This document shows, in pieces, positions 7,195 to 16,232 of a stretch of DNA of 64,000 bases. Origin of the DNA: JABSQH01 sp039177505. Lineage in GTDB: Bacteria; Actinomycetota; Acidimicrobiia; Acidimicrobiales; Ilumatobacteraceae. How positions within the stretch are numbered: position 1 is the first letter of the stretch; every line of letters begins with the position of its first letter. The stretch is from NCBI GenBank assembly GCA_039177505.1, contig JBCDFR010000001.1, positions 124,001 to 188,000 of the forward strand, read 5' to 3'. Both the position numbers and the translations under genes were made by a program. The notes below the pieces were generated by a model. The model had not been told where the DNA came from, searched no databases, and saw nothing but the letters and a program-made list of their open reading frames with translations.

Positions 7195-9765
7195 ATGAGC
7201 GAACAGTTCGACATGGTCATCGTGGGTGCCGGGTTTGCTGGTATGTACCAGCTGGTACGCGCCCGCCGAGCGGGACTCGACGCCGTGGTGCTGGAAGCAG
7301 CCGACGACGTGGGCGGCACCTGGTACTGGAACCGGTATCCGGGAGCCCGCTGCGACATCTTGACCGTCGACTACTCCTACAGCTGGGATCCGGAGCTGCA
7401 AGACGAGTGGACGTGGTCGGAGCGCTACGCCACCCAGCCCGAGATCCTGCGATACGCCCAGTTCGTCGCCGACAAACACGACCTGAAACGCGACATCCGG
7501 TTCAGCACGCGCGTCGCCGCGGCTGCATGGGACGACGACGCGAACGTGTGGACCGTCACCACCGACACCGGCGACGAGCTCACGGCGCCGTTCTACGTTA
7601 TGGCCACCGGCTGCCTGTCGGTGCCGAAGACTCCCGACGTCACCGGCATCGAGAACTTCGGCGGTGAGGTGTACTCGACCAGTACGTGGCCTCACGACGG
7701 CGTCGACTTCACCGGCAAGAAGGTGGCGGTGATCGGCACCGGCTCATCCGCGATTCAGTCGATCCCGCTGATCGCCGAGCAGGCCGCGCACCTCACCGTG
7801 TTGCAGCGCACCCCTAACTTCTCGATCCCTGCCCACAACGGCCCGATCTCCGATGAGCGGATGGCCCCCTACGAGGCCGACCGCGAGGCGTATCGCCACG
7901 CGGCCCGCTATTCCCAGATCGGTGTGCCCAACGAGCCGGGGACGCTCGGCGCGCTCGACGTGTCAGAAGACGAACGCAATGCGGCCTACGAGGAGGCCTG
8001 GGAGCGCGGCGAACTCGTTGGCTACGGCGCCGGGTTCACCGATCTGCAGACCAGCCCCGAGGCCAACCAGACACTGGTCGACTTCCTGCACGACAAGATT
8101 CACTCGATCGTCGACGATCCGGCGGTGGCCGACATCCTGTGCCCCAAGAACCACTACGTGCTCACCAAGCGTCCGTGCCTCGACACCGACTACTACGCCA
8201 CGTTCAATCGCGACAACGTCGATCTGGTCGACCTGCGGGCGACGCCGATCTCGACGGTCACGTCGTCGGGGATCGAACTCGACGGCGCCGACTATCTGGA
8301 CGTCGACGCCATCGTGTTGGCCACCGGGTTCGACGCGATGACGGGCGCCATCGTGTCGGTCGACGTCAACGGCCGCGACGGCGTGACGCTGAAGGACGCC
8401 TGGGCCGACGGACCACACACCTACCTCGGGTTGATGGCGGTCGGGTTCCCCAACCTGTTCATGATCACCGGCCCGCAGAGCCCGTCGGTGCTGTCGAACA
8501 TGATGGTGTCGATCGAGCAGCACGTCGACTGGATCAGCGACACCGTCGAGCACCTCCGTGCCGACGGCTACGACACGATCGAGGCCGCGCCGGGTGCCCA
8601 GGACGCGTGGGTGCAGCACGTGAACGACTTCGCCAACCTCACGCTGATGCCCACCGCCAACTCGTGGTACATGGGCGCCAACGTGCCGGGCAAGCCACAG
8701 GTGTTCCTCCCCTACCTGGGCGGCGTCGGCCGTTACCGCGAGACCTGCGACGAGATCGTCGAGCGCAACTACCTCGGCTTCCAACGCTCCGGCGCCAATC
8801 GCCAGGTGCACAACGACGGCATCATCCGGCCCTTGCAGCCCGACGTGATGCTGGTGCTCGAGGCGATGGCCGAGATGGAGCTGCCGCCGATCGAGTCGAT
8901 GCCTCCCGACGCCGCCCGCGCCTTCATGGAAGCGTCGGCCGAGGCCAGCCCGCCCGGGCCCGACGTGGGCGAGATCGTCGACGGCACGTTGCCTGGGCCG
9001 GCGGGCGACCTGGAGTACCGTCTTTACCACCCCGAGAGCGAAGGGCCACATCCGGTGGTCGCCTACTTCCACGGTGGTGGTTGGGTGCTCGGCTCACACA
9101 CCAGCGACGATCCGCTGTGTCGCGACCTGTGCGTGCGCAGCAACTGCGTGATCGTGTCGGTGAACTACCGTCACGCGCCCGAGGCCAAGTTCCCGGCTGC
9201 CGCCGACGACGCATTCGCCGCCGTGCGGTGGATCGCCGAGCACCAGGAGGAACTCGGAGGCAACGGTGCGCCGATCGTGATCGCCGGATGGAGCGCCGGC
9301 GGGAACATCGCCGCGGTGGCGACGCAGCGGGCCCGCGACGAGGGCGGCCCGGCGATCGCCGGCCAGGTGCTGCTGAACCCAGCGGTGGACGCCGACGTCA
9401 CCCGCAGCTCGTACGAGGAGAACGCCGACGGCTACATCCTGACGCGGGCGCTGATGGACTGGTTCTTCGACCACTACGTCGACCCCGCCGATCGCACCGA
9501 CCCGCGCATCGCGCCGATTCGAGGCAACCTCGCCGACCTCCCGCCGGCGCTGATCGTGACCTGCCAGTTCGACCCGTTGCGCGACGAAGGCGCGGCGTAT
9601 GCCGAAGCCCTCAACGACGCCGGCACTCAGGCGCGGCACCTGGCCGTCGATGGGCACACCCACACCTCGATCGGTGCGGTCGACATGGTGATCAGTGGCG
9701 AGTGGGTGCGCGCCGAGATGGCCGAAGCCATCCGCAACTTCGCCGGCGCCGCCGTACCGGCATAA
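7195..9765 (+). CDS. Fusion of Baeyer-Villiger-type flavin monooxygenase and HSL-family alpha/beta hydrolase
   Basis: An 856-aa bifunctional protein. Residues 1-~545 form a flavin monooxygenase with FAD site GAGFAG (11-16), GTWYWNRYPGARCD, and NADPH site GTGSSA (181-186). At the BVMO fingerprint F-x-G-x3-H-x3-W-P the protein reads FGGEVYSTSTWP (155-166), with Ser161 in place of the usual His. Residues ~570-856 form an HSL-type esterase with oxyanion motif HGGGW (626-630), nucleophile S700 in GWSAG, D793 and H821. A plausible concerted role is ketone to ester, then hydrolysis to alcohol and acid; the substrate is unknown. The ATG at 7195 follows AGGGGGTCGCA. No linked regulator or transporter. 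Confidence 0.88.
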   Translation: MSEQFDMVIVGAGFAGMYQLVRARRAGLDAVVLEAADDVGGTWYWNRYPGARCDILTVDYSYSWDPELQDEWTWSERYATQPEILRYAQFVADKHDLKRDIRFSTRVAAAAWDDDANVWTVTTDTGDELTAPFYVMATGCLSVPKTPDVTGIENFGGEVYSTSTWPHDGVDFTGKKVAVIGTGSSAIQSIPLIAEQAAHLTVLQRTPNFSIPAHNGPISDERMAPYEADREAYRHAARYSQIGVPNEPGTLGALDVSEDERNAAYEEAWERGELVGYGAGFTDLQTSPEANQTLVDFLHDKIHSIVDDPAVADILCPKNHYVLTKRPCLDTDYYATFNRDNVDLVDLRATPISTVTSSGIELDGADYLDVDAIVLATGFDAMTGAIVSVDVNGRDGVTLKDAWADGPHTYLGLMAVGFPNLFMITGPQSPSVLSNMMVSIEQHVDWISDTVEHLRADGYDTIEAAPGAQDAWVQHVNDFANLTLMPTANSWYMGANVPGKPQVFLPYLGGVGRYRETCDEIVERNYLGFQRSGANRQVHNDGIIRPLQPDVMLVLEAMAEMELPPIESMPPDAARAFMEASAEASPPGPDVGEIVDGTLPGPAGDLEYRLYHPESEGPHPVVAYFHGGGWVLGSHTSDDPLCRDLCVRSNCVIVSVNYRHAPEAKFPAAADDAFAAVRWIAEHQEELGGNGAPIVIAGWSAGGNIAAVATQRARDEGGPAIAGQVLLNPAVDADVTRSSYEENADGYILTRALMDWFFDHYVDPADRTDPRIAPIRGNLADLPPALIVTCQFDPLRDEGAAYAEALNDAGTQARHLAVDGHTHTSIGAVDMVISGEWVRAEMAEAIRNFAGAAVPA

Positions 9766-9775
9766 CCACTCGCAT

Positions 9776-9806
9776 GCGACAGCAGGTGCCAGGCACCTGC
9801 TGTCGC
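9776..9806. terminator. 31-nt palindrome after the monooxygenase-esterase gene
   Basis: Perfect 15-bp arms (GCGACAGCAGGTGCC at 9776-9790 and its complement at 9792-9806) flank a single A. It starts 11 nt after the stop codon. It could form a strong hairpin but has no U tract, so it may be a factor-independent-like terminator, an mRNA stabiliser or a REP-type element. Confidence 0.55.
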
Positions 9807-9847
9807 GCGACGCCACATCTTGCATGATCTCTGTGACACCCGCTCGG

Positions 9848-9853
9848 TAGGTT
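9848..9853 (+). promoter_or_regulatory. -10 box TAGGTT, leaderless promoter
   Basis: Lies 6 nt before the GTG at 9860 of the SNF2 helicase gene and supports that start. Confidence 0.45.
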
Positions 9854-9859
9854 CGAGGT

Positions 9860-12850
9860 GTGGCGCCGCGCTCGCGACATCGACCCCCATTCGTGGCCCA
9901 GGGCACATGGCGCAGCGGCGCGCTCCACGTATGGGGATGGAACGGGATGGACACCGCGTCGATCGCCTGGTTCTACTCCGACTTCCGGCAGCGCAGCGGT
10001 GACGGGACGCGCATCGGTTGGCACGATTCGCCCCTGTCGTACGGCCCGATCGGCCGGCTGACACTGTCCGAACACGGCATCGCCGCTCCGGTGTCGACGG
10101 TCGAGCTGCCACCCCTCGGCGCGGCGGTATGGCTCAGCGACGTGCCTCCGGGCGACGCTCTGTCCGACACCCTGGCGTGGTTCGCCAGGCTGAGCGAGCT
10201 GGCCCGAGCCACGGTCGACCGGCACCGCCTGAGCCCGGTGGTGGCCGACGAGGGGCCGTTCACCGCAGCACGATGGGCGCCGGTCGTCAACACCGCCACG
10301 ACCGAGCTGCTGGCTCGGTTCGATGCGTCGATGCCGCCGTTGTGCGTGCTCACCGACACCGTCGACGCGGCAATGATCCACGCCCAAATGGTCGACGGTC
10401 TGGCCCGCGGACTGCTGCACCAGACCGGGTGGCGACCAGACCTCGGCCGCAAGCGAAGCGCCGACGCACAAGCCACTCGCGCCGTGTTCAACGCGCTGTC
10501 AGGAGCCGACCACGTCATCCGTACCGGCACCGACGAGTACCACGGTGCACTCGGACAGCTGCGCGTCGATCTCGATCGCTATCACCGCCGCCTCGCCGGT
10601 GAGCCCGCCATCGTCACCCGTGTCCGCCTCGACGTCCCGGGCGACCCCAACGAACCGTGGGAAGTCCGCCTCGAACTGGCCGACGAGGCCGATTCCACCC
10701 GCTGGTGCACCGCCAGCGACGTGTGGGACCGCAACGCCACCGCACTCGACCTGGCGCGCCGACCCGAGCACCTCGACACCCTCGTCACCCACCTCACCGA
10801 TGCCGTCACGGCGATCGCGCCCGAAATCCCGGGCCTGGCCGAGCTGGCCCTCGAGCACGAGCCCACCGGCGTCGAGCTCGACGTGGAACAAGCCGAGGAC
10901 TTCCTCGACATCGCGCCGACGGTGCTTCACCGGATGGGAATCGAGCTGCTCGGACCCGAGCGACTGGTACGCGAACGCCCGCGGGTGTCCGGCACGGCGA
11001 CTCCGGCACCGATCGACGACCGCAAGGCCGGCCTGGGGCGAGAAGCGCTCGTCGAATGGTCGGTGGTCGTCGACGACACGCCGATCTCCGACACCGAGCT
11101 CGAGCGGGCCACCGAGGCCGGCGCCCGCCTGCTGCACACCGGTGACCGCTGGGTGCGCATCGACCCCGATCAGCTGCGCCGTCACCGCGAGCGTCAACTC
11201 GAACTGATCCGCGACCACTCCGAGGTCGGCCCGATCGAACTGCTCTCGTTGGCCAACGGCGACGACGCCGACGCCGAACGGGCGATGATCCTGCACCACC
11301 CCGACGACCCCACCGCAACAGCCGGCGAGGGAGCGAACAGTGCCGGCGACGCCGACCTCCGCGACTGGGTCGACGAACTCCTCGCCGGCCTTCCCGACGA
11401 CCGGCTCGCTGAAGCCGACGAGCCACCGCAGTTCCGCGGCGAGCTGCGCCACTATCAGCGCCGCGGCCTGTCATGGATGCGGCGGCTCGCCGAGCTCGAC
11501 CTCGGCGGCTGTCTCGCCGACGACATGGGCCTCGGTAAGACAGCGACCACGCTCGCCCACCTGGCCGACCGCCCCGGCCCGCACCTGGTGGTGTGTCCGC
11601 TGAGCGTGGTCCGCAACTGGAGCCTCGAAGCGGAGCGATTCGCGCCAGGCCTCGACGTGCGCATCCATCACGGCAGCAACCGCCGGCGCAACGGCGAGGA
11701 CGAGTTGTTCACGACCGACGCGGCCAACGAACTCGTCGTCACCACCTACGGCCTGCTCCCCCGCGACCTCGAACACCTCGCCAGAATCGAGTGGTCGACC
11801 GTCGTGCTCGACGAAGCGCAGATGGTGAAGAACCCACACACCAAGGCGGCCAAAGCGGTACGCCGACTGCGTGCCGGGCAGAAGCTGGCGCTCACCGGCA
11901 CCCCGGTCGAGAACCGACTGAGCGAGTTGTGGGCAATCCTCGACGCGGTCAACCCAGGCATGCTCGGATCACTCGACGGCTTCCGGAGGAAGTACGCCGG
12001 CCCCATCGAGCGCAGCCGCGACCTCGACGTCGCCGGTCGGCTGCGCCGAATCACTGATCCGTTCGTGCTGCGCCGCACCAAGGCCGACAAACGCCTGCTT
12101 CCAGATCTGCCCGACAAGCTCGAACAGATCGCCTACGCCAAGCTGACCAAAGAGCAGGCGACGATGTACCAGCAGGTGGTCGACCAGCTGCTCGACGAGG
12201 CCCAAGACCTCGAAGGCATGCAGCGCCGCGGCGTCGTCCTCCGGGCACTGACCCGCCTCAAGCAGATCTGCAACCACCCCGCCCACGCGCTCGGCGACGG
12301 CTCGCGCCTCGCCGGCCGCTCGGGGAAACTGAACCGGTTCGACGAGCTCCTCGTCGACCTGCTCGATGCCAACGAGCAAGCCCTCGTGTTCACCCAGTTC
12401 CGCCAGATGGGCGACCTTTTGGTGCGCCACCTCGCCGAGCAACACGAGCTGACGGTGCCGTTCCTCCACGGCGGCGTCAGCCGTACCACGCGCGACCGGA
12501 TGGTCGACCAGTTCCAAGCCGGCACCGCGAGCCCCCTGTTGATCGTGTCGCTGAAGGCGGGCGGTACCGGCCTGAACCTCACTGCCGCGAGTCAGGTGGT
12601 GCACTACGACCGGTGGTGGAACCCGGCCGTGGAAGACCAGGCCACCGACCGCGCCTGGCGGATCGGCCAAGAGCAGCTGGTCAACGTGCACAAGCTCGTG
12701 TGCGAAGGCACCGTCGAGGAGCGGATCGGCACGATCATCGACGAGAAGCGGGCACTCGCCGACGCGGTGGTCGGCACGTCGGAGGCATGGGTGTCCGAGC
12801 TCGACAACGACGAACTGGCCGATCTCGTCGTACTGGACGAACAACAGTGA
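9860..12850 (+). CDS. SNF2-family DEAD/DEAH-box ATPase (RapA/HepA-like)
   Basis: A 996-aa SNF2-type double-stranded-DNA translocase. Residues 1-~520 form a poorly conserved N-terminal region of the kind seen in bacterial SNF2 proteins with SWIM partners. The helicase core follows: QRRGLSWMRRL, Walker A DMGLGKT (555-561), VVTTYGLLPRD, Walker B DEAQ (651-654), LTGTPVENRLSELW, and in the second lobe ALVFTQF, FLHGGVSRTTRDRMVDQF, SLKAGGTGLNL, WWNPAVEDQATDRAWRIGQ. The stop codon overlaps the GTG of the SWIM-protein gene, so the two are translationally coupled. Role probably in DNA repair or transcription recycling; not directly shown by sequence. Confidence 0.9.
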   Translation: MAPRSRHRPPFVAQGTWRSGALHVWGWNGMDTASIAWFYSDFRQRSGDGTRIGWHDSPLSYGPIGRLTLSEHGIAAPVSTVELPPLGAAVWLSDVPPGDALSDTLAWFARLSELARATVDRHRLSPVVADEGPFTAARWAPVVNTATTELLARFDASMPPLCVLTDTVDAAMIHAQMVDGLARGLLHQTGWRPDLGRKRSADAQATRAVFNALSGADHVIRTGTDEYHGALGQLRVDLDRYHRRLAGEPAIVTRVRLDVPGDPNEPWEVRLELADEADSTRWCTASDVWDRNATALDLARRPEHLDTLVTHLTDAVTAIAPEIPGLAELALEHEPTGVELDVEQAEDFLDIAPTVLHRMGIELLGPERLVRERPRVSGTATPAPIDDRKAGLGREALVEWSVVVDDTPISDTELERATEAGARLLHTGDRWVRIDPDQLRRHRERQLELIRDHSEVGPIELLSLANGDDADAERAMILHHPDDPTATAGEGANSAGDADLRDWVDELLAGLPDDRLAEADEPPQFRGELRHYQRRGLSWMRRLAELDLGGCLADDMGLGKTATTLAHLADRPGPHLVVCPLSVVRNWSLEAERFAPGLDVRIHHGSNRRRNGEDELFTTDAANELVVTTYGLLPRDLEHLARIEWSTVVLDEAQMVKNPHTKAAKAVRRLRAGQKLALTGTPVENRLSELWAILDAVNPGMLGSLDGFRRKYAGPIERSRDLDVAGRLRRITDPFVLRRTKADKRLLPDLPDKLEQIAYAKLTKEQATMYQQVVDQLLDEAQDLEGMQRRGVVLRALTRLKQICNHPAHALGDGSRLAGRSGKLNRFDELLVDLLDANEQALVFTQFRQMGDLLVRHLAEQHELTVPFLHGGVSRTTRDRMVDQFQAGTASPLLIVSLKAGGTGLNLTAASQVVHYDRWWNPAVEDQATDRAWRIGQEQLVNVHKLVCEGTVEERIGTIIDEKRALADAVVGTSEAWVSELDNDELADLVVLDEQQ

Positions 12851-13575
12851 GCGCGCCCCGCAAGCCGTACGGCACCACCCACCCCGGGCGTCTCCCGTCG
12901 ACGGTCATCAAGGTCCTTGCGGCGGAATTGTCAGATCCCGAGCGACTACGTAGAGGCAAGCGTTACGCCAATCAGGACGCGGTGACCGACATCGACATCG
13001 CTCCAGGCATCGTCACCTGCGAGATCCTCGGTTCACGCTCGACGCCGTATGTGGTCACGCTGCAGGTCACGCCGGGTGACGGCATGCCGGTGGCCCGCGA
13101 CCTGCTCACCCGATGCTCGTGTCCCGACGGGGATTACGACTCGGTGTGCAAGCACATCGTTGCCGCGATGTTCGTGCTTGCCGACGAGCTGCTGGTGGAA
13201 CCACAACTGCTCGATATCTGGCGCAACAACCCGCATGCCCCTGACGCCGACGACGACAGAGACGAACCGACCGGCAACGATGCGCAGCCGCGGGGTAGCT
13301 CCCAGCGACGCCGCCACCTGCAACTGGTGCGCGGTGCGCCCGACGACGATGCGCTGGGCGCCGAGCCCGACACCATCGCTTCCGACATCGCCGAGCCGGT
13401 CGACGAACCGCACGACCGACTGGCCGACGTATTGGCCATGGGCGATCAGCCGCTCCCGTCGAGCGACGAGATCTCCGACATCGACGACCCACCCGACGCG
13501 GCTCCGCCGCGCAACGAGTTGGCTGCCGACTCGTTGGCGTCGGCGCTGCGCTACCTCGCTATCGACTGGGACTGA
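12847..13575 (+). CDS. SWIM zinc-finger protein
   Basis: A 242-aa protein with a SWIM motif CxC...CxH: C90-S-C92 and C101-K-H103 in CSCPDGDYDSVCKHI. The GTG start overlaps the helicase stop (GTGA), the usual arrangement for the bacterial SWIM partner of SNF2 ATPases, where the zinc finger is thought to contact DNA or protein. The C-terminal half is acidic and low in complexity apart from a final LASALRYLAIDWD. The earlier methionine-initiated frame from 12613 is inside the helicase gene and is not a credible start. Confidence 0.8.
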   Translation: MSAPRKPYGTTHPGRLPSTVIKVLAAELSDPERLRRGKRYANQDAVTDIDIAPGIVTCEILGSRSTPYVVTLQVTPGDGMPVARDLLTRCSCPDGDYDSVCKHIVAAMFVLADELLVEPQLLDIWRNNPHAPDADDDRDEPTGNDAQPRGSSQRRRHLQLVRGAPDDDALGAEPDTIASDIAEPVDEPHDRLADVLAMGDQPLPSSDEISDIDDPPDAAPPRNELAADSLASALRYLAIDWD

Positions 13576-13578
13576 GCA

Positions 13579-13606
13579 ATCGACTAGGAGCGATCGACTA
13601 GGAGCG
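13579..13606. repeat. Two tandem copies of a 14-bp repeat
   Basis: ATCGACTAGGAGCG is repeated exactly at 13579-13592 and 13593-13606, followed by CGATCG (13605-13610 and 13618-13623) that could pair. It lies in the 54-bp gap between convergent genes and may act in termination. Confidence 0.6.
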
Positions 13607-13629
13607 ATCGCCCCGAGCGATCGAGCCGC

Positions 13630-14952
13630 TCAGGCGACGTCGTCGGCCGGGATCCAGTCGCCGTGGAAACCGTCGGGGATCCGTTGCGGCAGACGGACCC
13701 TGCCGACCGGGCCCGAGCTGACGTCGTCGGCGGCGAGCACCACGAGGTCGCTGTGGCCGACGGTGGAGTCGACCGCGAGCAGCCAACCGGCATTCTCGCC
13801 ACCGATCTCATCGGTGGCATCCGGCACGAACACCGCTTCGCTCAGCGAACGTCCTACGTCGGTGGACCACGACTGACTCTCGCCCGTCTGCACGTCGTGC
13901 GCCACGATCGATTGTGCTCCGCTGCGCGACATCAGCTCAACGGTGTAGCCGTAGCGGTACGGTTTGCTCCACACGTCGTCGTTGACCCGTGCGTACTCCT
14001 GCACCCGTCCATCGATCTTGGTCTGCGTCGCTTGGCGCTGACCGTGCTGCAGCTCCCAGCGCCACAACTGTGGCGGGTACGCGTCGCCAGGTCCGCTGAG
14101 ATCGTTTACGAAGATCTTGTCGAACTGGCACACATCGACGACCACACCCGCGTCGGTGTCGTACGCGTTCACCGGATGAAACACCCAGCACGGGTCGAGT
14201 TCGAACCACGTGATCGGGCCTGCGAGGTTCGATCGTTCGACCAACCCGGCGCGAGCGCGGCCCCCCTCATCCCACTTAGCGATCGCTGTCGGACTTGAGG
14301 TGGACCCGCTGACGACGTTGTCGAGCGGGAGATCCCACACAACGACGTATCGCTCGGTAAATGCGAAATCGTGCACCGAACGCGACGACAGCATGTCGAC
14401 GACGCGCTGCTCGATCAGCACCCCGTCGGCACCGATGCGATAAATGGTGCAGGTCGGACTGTCGTCGGAGGCGTAGCCCACGGCGTACACCTCCCCGGTG
14501 TCGGGGTCGGTGTGGGGGTGAGCGGTGAAATGCTCGACACCGGCGCCGAAGTCCTGGCGGCCACGGGTGCGCAGATCGTCGTCGAGCACGTAGGGCGTGC
14601 ACGTTTCGGTCATGGCCAGCAAGTTGCCAGCCACGACGAGCGCCGACGTGTTGGCGATGTCGCCGCGCTCGACAGGCGGCACCACGGCCGGCTCGTCGAG
14701 CTGCTGACTGACCGGACCGGTGCGCACCCACTTGTTGAGGAACCTCGCCGGCGCGCCGCCGTCCAAGTCGATGGCGTGCACCATGCCCGAACCGGTGAAC
14801 CAGTTGTGGTCGGCGCCGACCTCGCCGATCGGATTCGGTGCCATCCGTACGAGGCGTCCGTCGAGACGTGGAAGCGCCCCTTCGATGACGAACGATGACG
14901 AGTCGATCTCTTCGGTGACGGGTGCTTTGGTGCCGCGGGTCCACTTGCTCAT
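13630..14952 (-). CDS. Carotenoid oxygenase (RPE65 family)
   Basis: Non-haem iron oxygenase of 440 aa that cleaves carotenoid-like (apocarotenoid or stilbene-type) double bonds. The four iron-binding histidines of the beta-propeller fold are visible in order in TAHPHTDP, VHDFAF, VFHPVNAYD and, near the C-terminus, PDGFHGDWIP. Family signature LDGRLVRMAPNPIGEV and FTGSGMVHAI are near the N-terminus. Start at 14952 (MSKWTRG) is chosen over 14985 because a TACCTT -10 box lies 6 nt upstream, with TTGTGT 17 nt further as -35. Divergent from a TetR gene that probably controls it. Substrate unknown; no carotenoid synthesis genes nearby. Confidence 0.9.
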   Translation of the reverse strand: MSKWTRGTKAPVTEEIDSSSFVIEGALPRLDGRLVRMAPNPIGEVGADHNWFTGSGMVHAIDLDGGAPARFLNKWVRTGPVSQQLDEPAVVPPVERGDIANTSALVVAGNLLAMTETCTPYVLDDDLRTRGRQDFGAGVEHFTAHPHTDPDTGEVYAVGYASDDSPTCTIYRIGADGVLIEQRVVDMLSSRSVHDFAFTERYVVVWDLPLDNVVSGSTSSPTAIAKWDEGGRARAGLVERSNLAGPITWFELDPCWVFHPVNAYDTDAGVVVDVCQFDKIFVNDLSGPGDAYPPQLWRWELQHGQRQATQTKIDGRVQEYARVNDDVWSKPYRYGYTVELMSRSGAQSIVAHDVQTGESQSWSTDVGRSLSEAVFVPDATDEIGGENAGWLLAVDSTVGHSDLVVLAADDVSSGPVGRVRLPQRIPDGFHGDWIPADDVA

Positions 14953-14958
14953 GCCGTG

Positions 14959-15041
14959 AAGGTATCCCGATTCGGCATCCAACACAACATTGTTATGACA
15001 TTGTTATAGCAACGTCGTCCCAGCTCTTGGAGACCTACACT
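14959..15041. promoter_or_regulatory. Divergent promoter and operator region, carotenoid oxygenase / TetR
   Basis: On the - strand TTGTGT (14982-14987) and TACCTT (14959-14964), 17 nt apart, lead to the oxygenase ATG. On the + strand TACACT (15036-15041) lies 7 nt before the TetR ATG. Between them is a direct repeat ATTGTTAT (14989-14996 and 15000-15007, 11-bp period), an AT-rich block that stands out and touches the oxygenase -35 box: the best candidate for the TetR operator. Confidence 0.55.
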
Positions 15042-15048
15042 GATAGCA

Positions 15049-15618
15049 ATGCCGCGCACGTTTCCACCGTCGACCGAGTCGGGATTGCTGGCCATCGCCA
15101 ACGAGATCCTCCGACACGACGGTCCCGACGCGCTGACGGTTCGACGAGTCGCTGAACGCGCCGACACGTCGACGCAGTCGGTGTACACACACTTCGGCGG
15201 CAAGGCCGGTCTGGCCGACGCGCTGTTTCGCCATGGCTACGAACTCCTCGCCGACGAGCTGACCGAGGTGCCACCGATCGACGATCCCGCTGAACGCGTC
15301 TTCGCGTTGTCGCTGGCGTACCGACGAGCGGCCCTGGCTAACCCCGAGCACTACAAGCTGATGACCTCGCGGCCGATCGCCGAGTACACCCCGTCGGACG
15401 ACAGCCGTCGCGCCGCCCTGCGCTCGATGGCCCCGCTCGTCGATGCGCTTCGCGCCGGGGTGGCAGAGGGGGTCTTCGTCGGCGAACCGACGTCGATGGC
15501 CAATCAGATGTGGGCCGCCGGTCACGGCCTGATCTCACTGGAGATCAACGGGTTCTTGCCCGTAGACGACAAGAACTACGCATCGCTGTGCCGGGCGCTG
15601 ATCGACGCACAACGCTGA
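15049..15618 (+). CDS. TetR-family transcriptional regulator
   Basis: A 189-aa repressor-type regulator. The N-terminal helix-turn-helix reads ALTVRRVAERADTSTQSVYTHFGGKAGLADALF (in two parts, residues about 28-60). The C-terminal ligand domain resembles the TetR_C group with WHG-like domain (LRAGVAEGVFVGEP, ANQMWAAGHGLISLE). It starts 96 nt from the divergent carotenoid oxygenase gene, so local control of that gene is likely. The TACACT -10 box 7 nt upstream suggests a leaderless transcript. Confidence 0.9.
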   Translation: MPRTFPPSTESGLLAIANEILRHDGPDALTVRRVAERADTSTQSVYTHFGGKAGLADALFRHGYELLADELTEVPPIDDPAERVFALSLAYRRAALANPEHYKLMTSRPIAEYTPSDDSRRAALRSMAPLVDALRAGVAEGVFVGEPTSMANQMWAAGHGLISLEINGFLPVDDKNYASLCRALIDAQR

Positions 15619-15653
15619 CGCACGATCACCCGCCTCGGTGGCACGATGGCCGA

Positions 15654-16160
15654 GTGGCGTTGTACCACTTCAGCGAAGACTCCGACATCGATCGCTTCAC
15701 ACCTCACGTTCCGCGCACCAATCCAGACCATCCGCCTGCCGTCTGGGCGATCGACGCTGACCATGCGCCGTTGTACTGGTTTCCACGCGACTGTCCACGG
15801 GTGACCGCATGGCCGAGAAGCGGCGACGAGCAGCACTTCAATGATGCGTTCACCACCACTGCGCCTCGGCTGCATGCGATCGAATGGTCGTGGCTTCCGG
15901 CGATGACGACCACAACGATCTATCGGTACCGGTTCGACCCTGATCCGTTTCGTCCGTGGCCCGAAGCGAGCGGACAGTGGGTCAGCGACGAGACGGTCGA
16001 ACCGGTGGACGTCGATCGGGTCGACGATCTCCTCGGCGCACACGCCGACGCCGGAATCGAGCTTCGTGTGGTGGCGTCACTGTGGGACCTGCACGACCGC
16101 GTCCAGTCCGACCGCTGGGACTTCAGCATCGTGCGGATGGCCAACGCAAGCCGCGCCTGA
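15654..16160 (+). CDS. DUF6886 family protein
   Basis: A 168-aa conserved protein of unknown function. It begins ALYHFSEDSDIDRFTPHVP and contains PAVWAIDADHAPLYWFPRDCPRVT, the pattern of the DUF6886 family; no catalytic role is established. The GTG at 15654 fits the start of homology and has CACGAT 6 nt upstream, a near match to the leaderless -10 boxes of the neighbours. Longer in-frame starts run into the TetR gene and have no family similarity. Confidence 0.75.
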   Translation: MALYHFSEDSDIDRFTPHVPRTNPDHPPAVWAIDADHAPLYWFPRDCPRVTAWPRSGDEQHFNDAFTTTAPRLHAIEWSWLPAMTTTTIYRYRFDPDPFRPWPEASGQWVSDETVEPVDVDRVDDLLGAHADAGIELRVVASLWDLHDRVQSDRWDFSIVRMANASRA

Positions 16161-16219
16161 CGCACGTCGCCGCGGCGACGATCGGTCGGCTCCCGGAGCA
16201 TTCAACATCGGCCAACGGA

Positions 16220-16225
16220 TACGGT
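16220..16225 (+). promoter_or_regulatory. -10 box TACGGT, leaderless promoter
   Basis: Lies 7 nt before the GTG at 16233 of the DUF1697 gene. Confidence 0.4.
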
Positions 16226-16232
16226 TCGGTCG

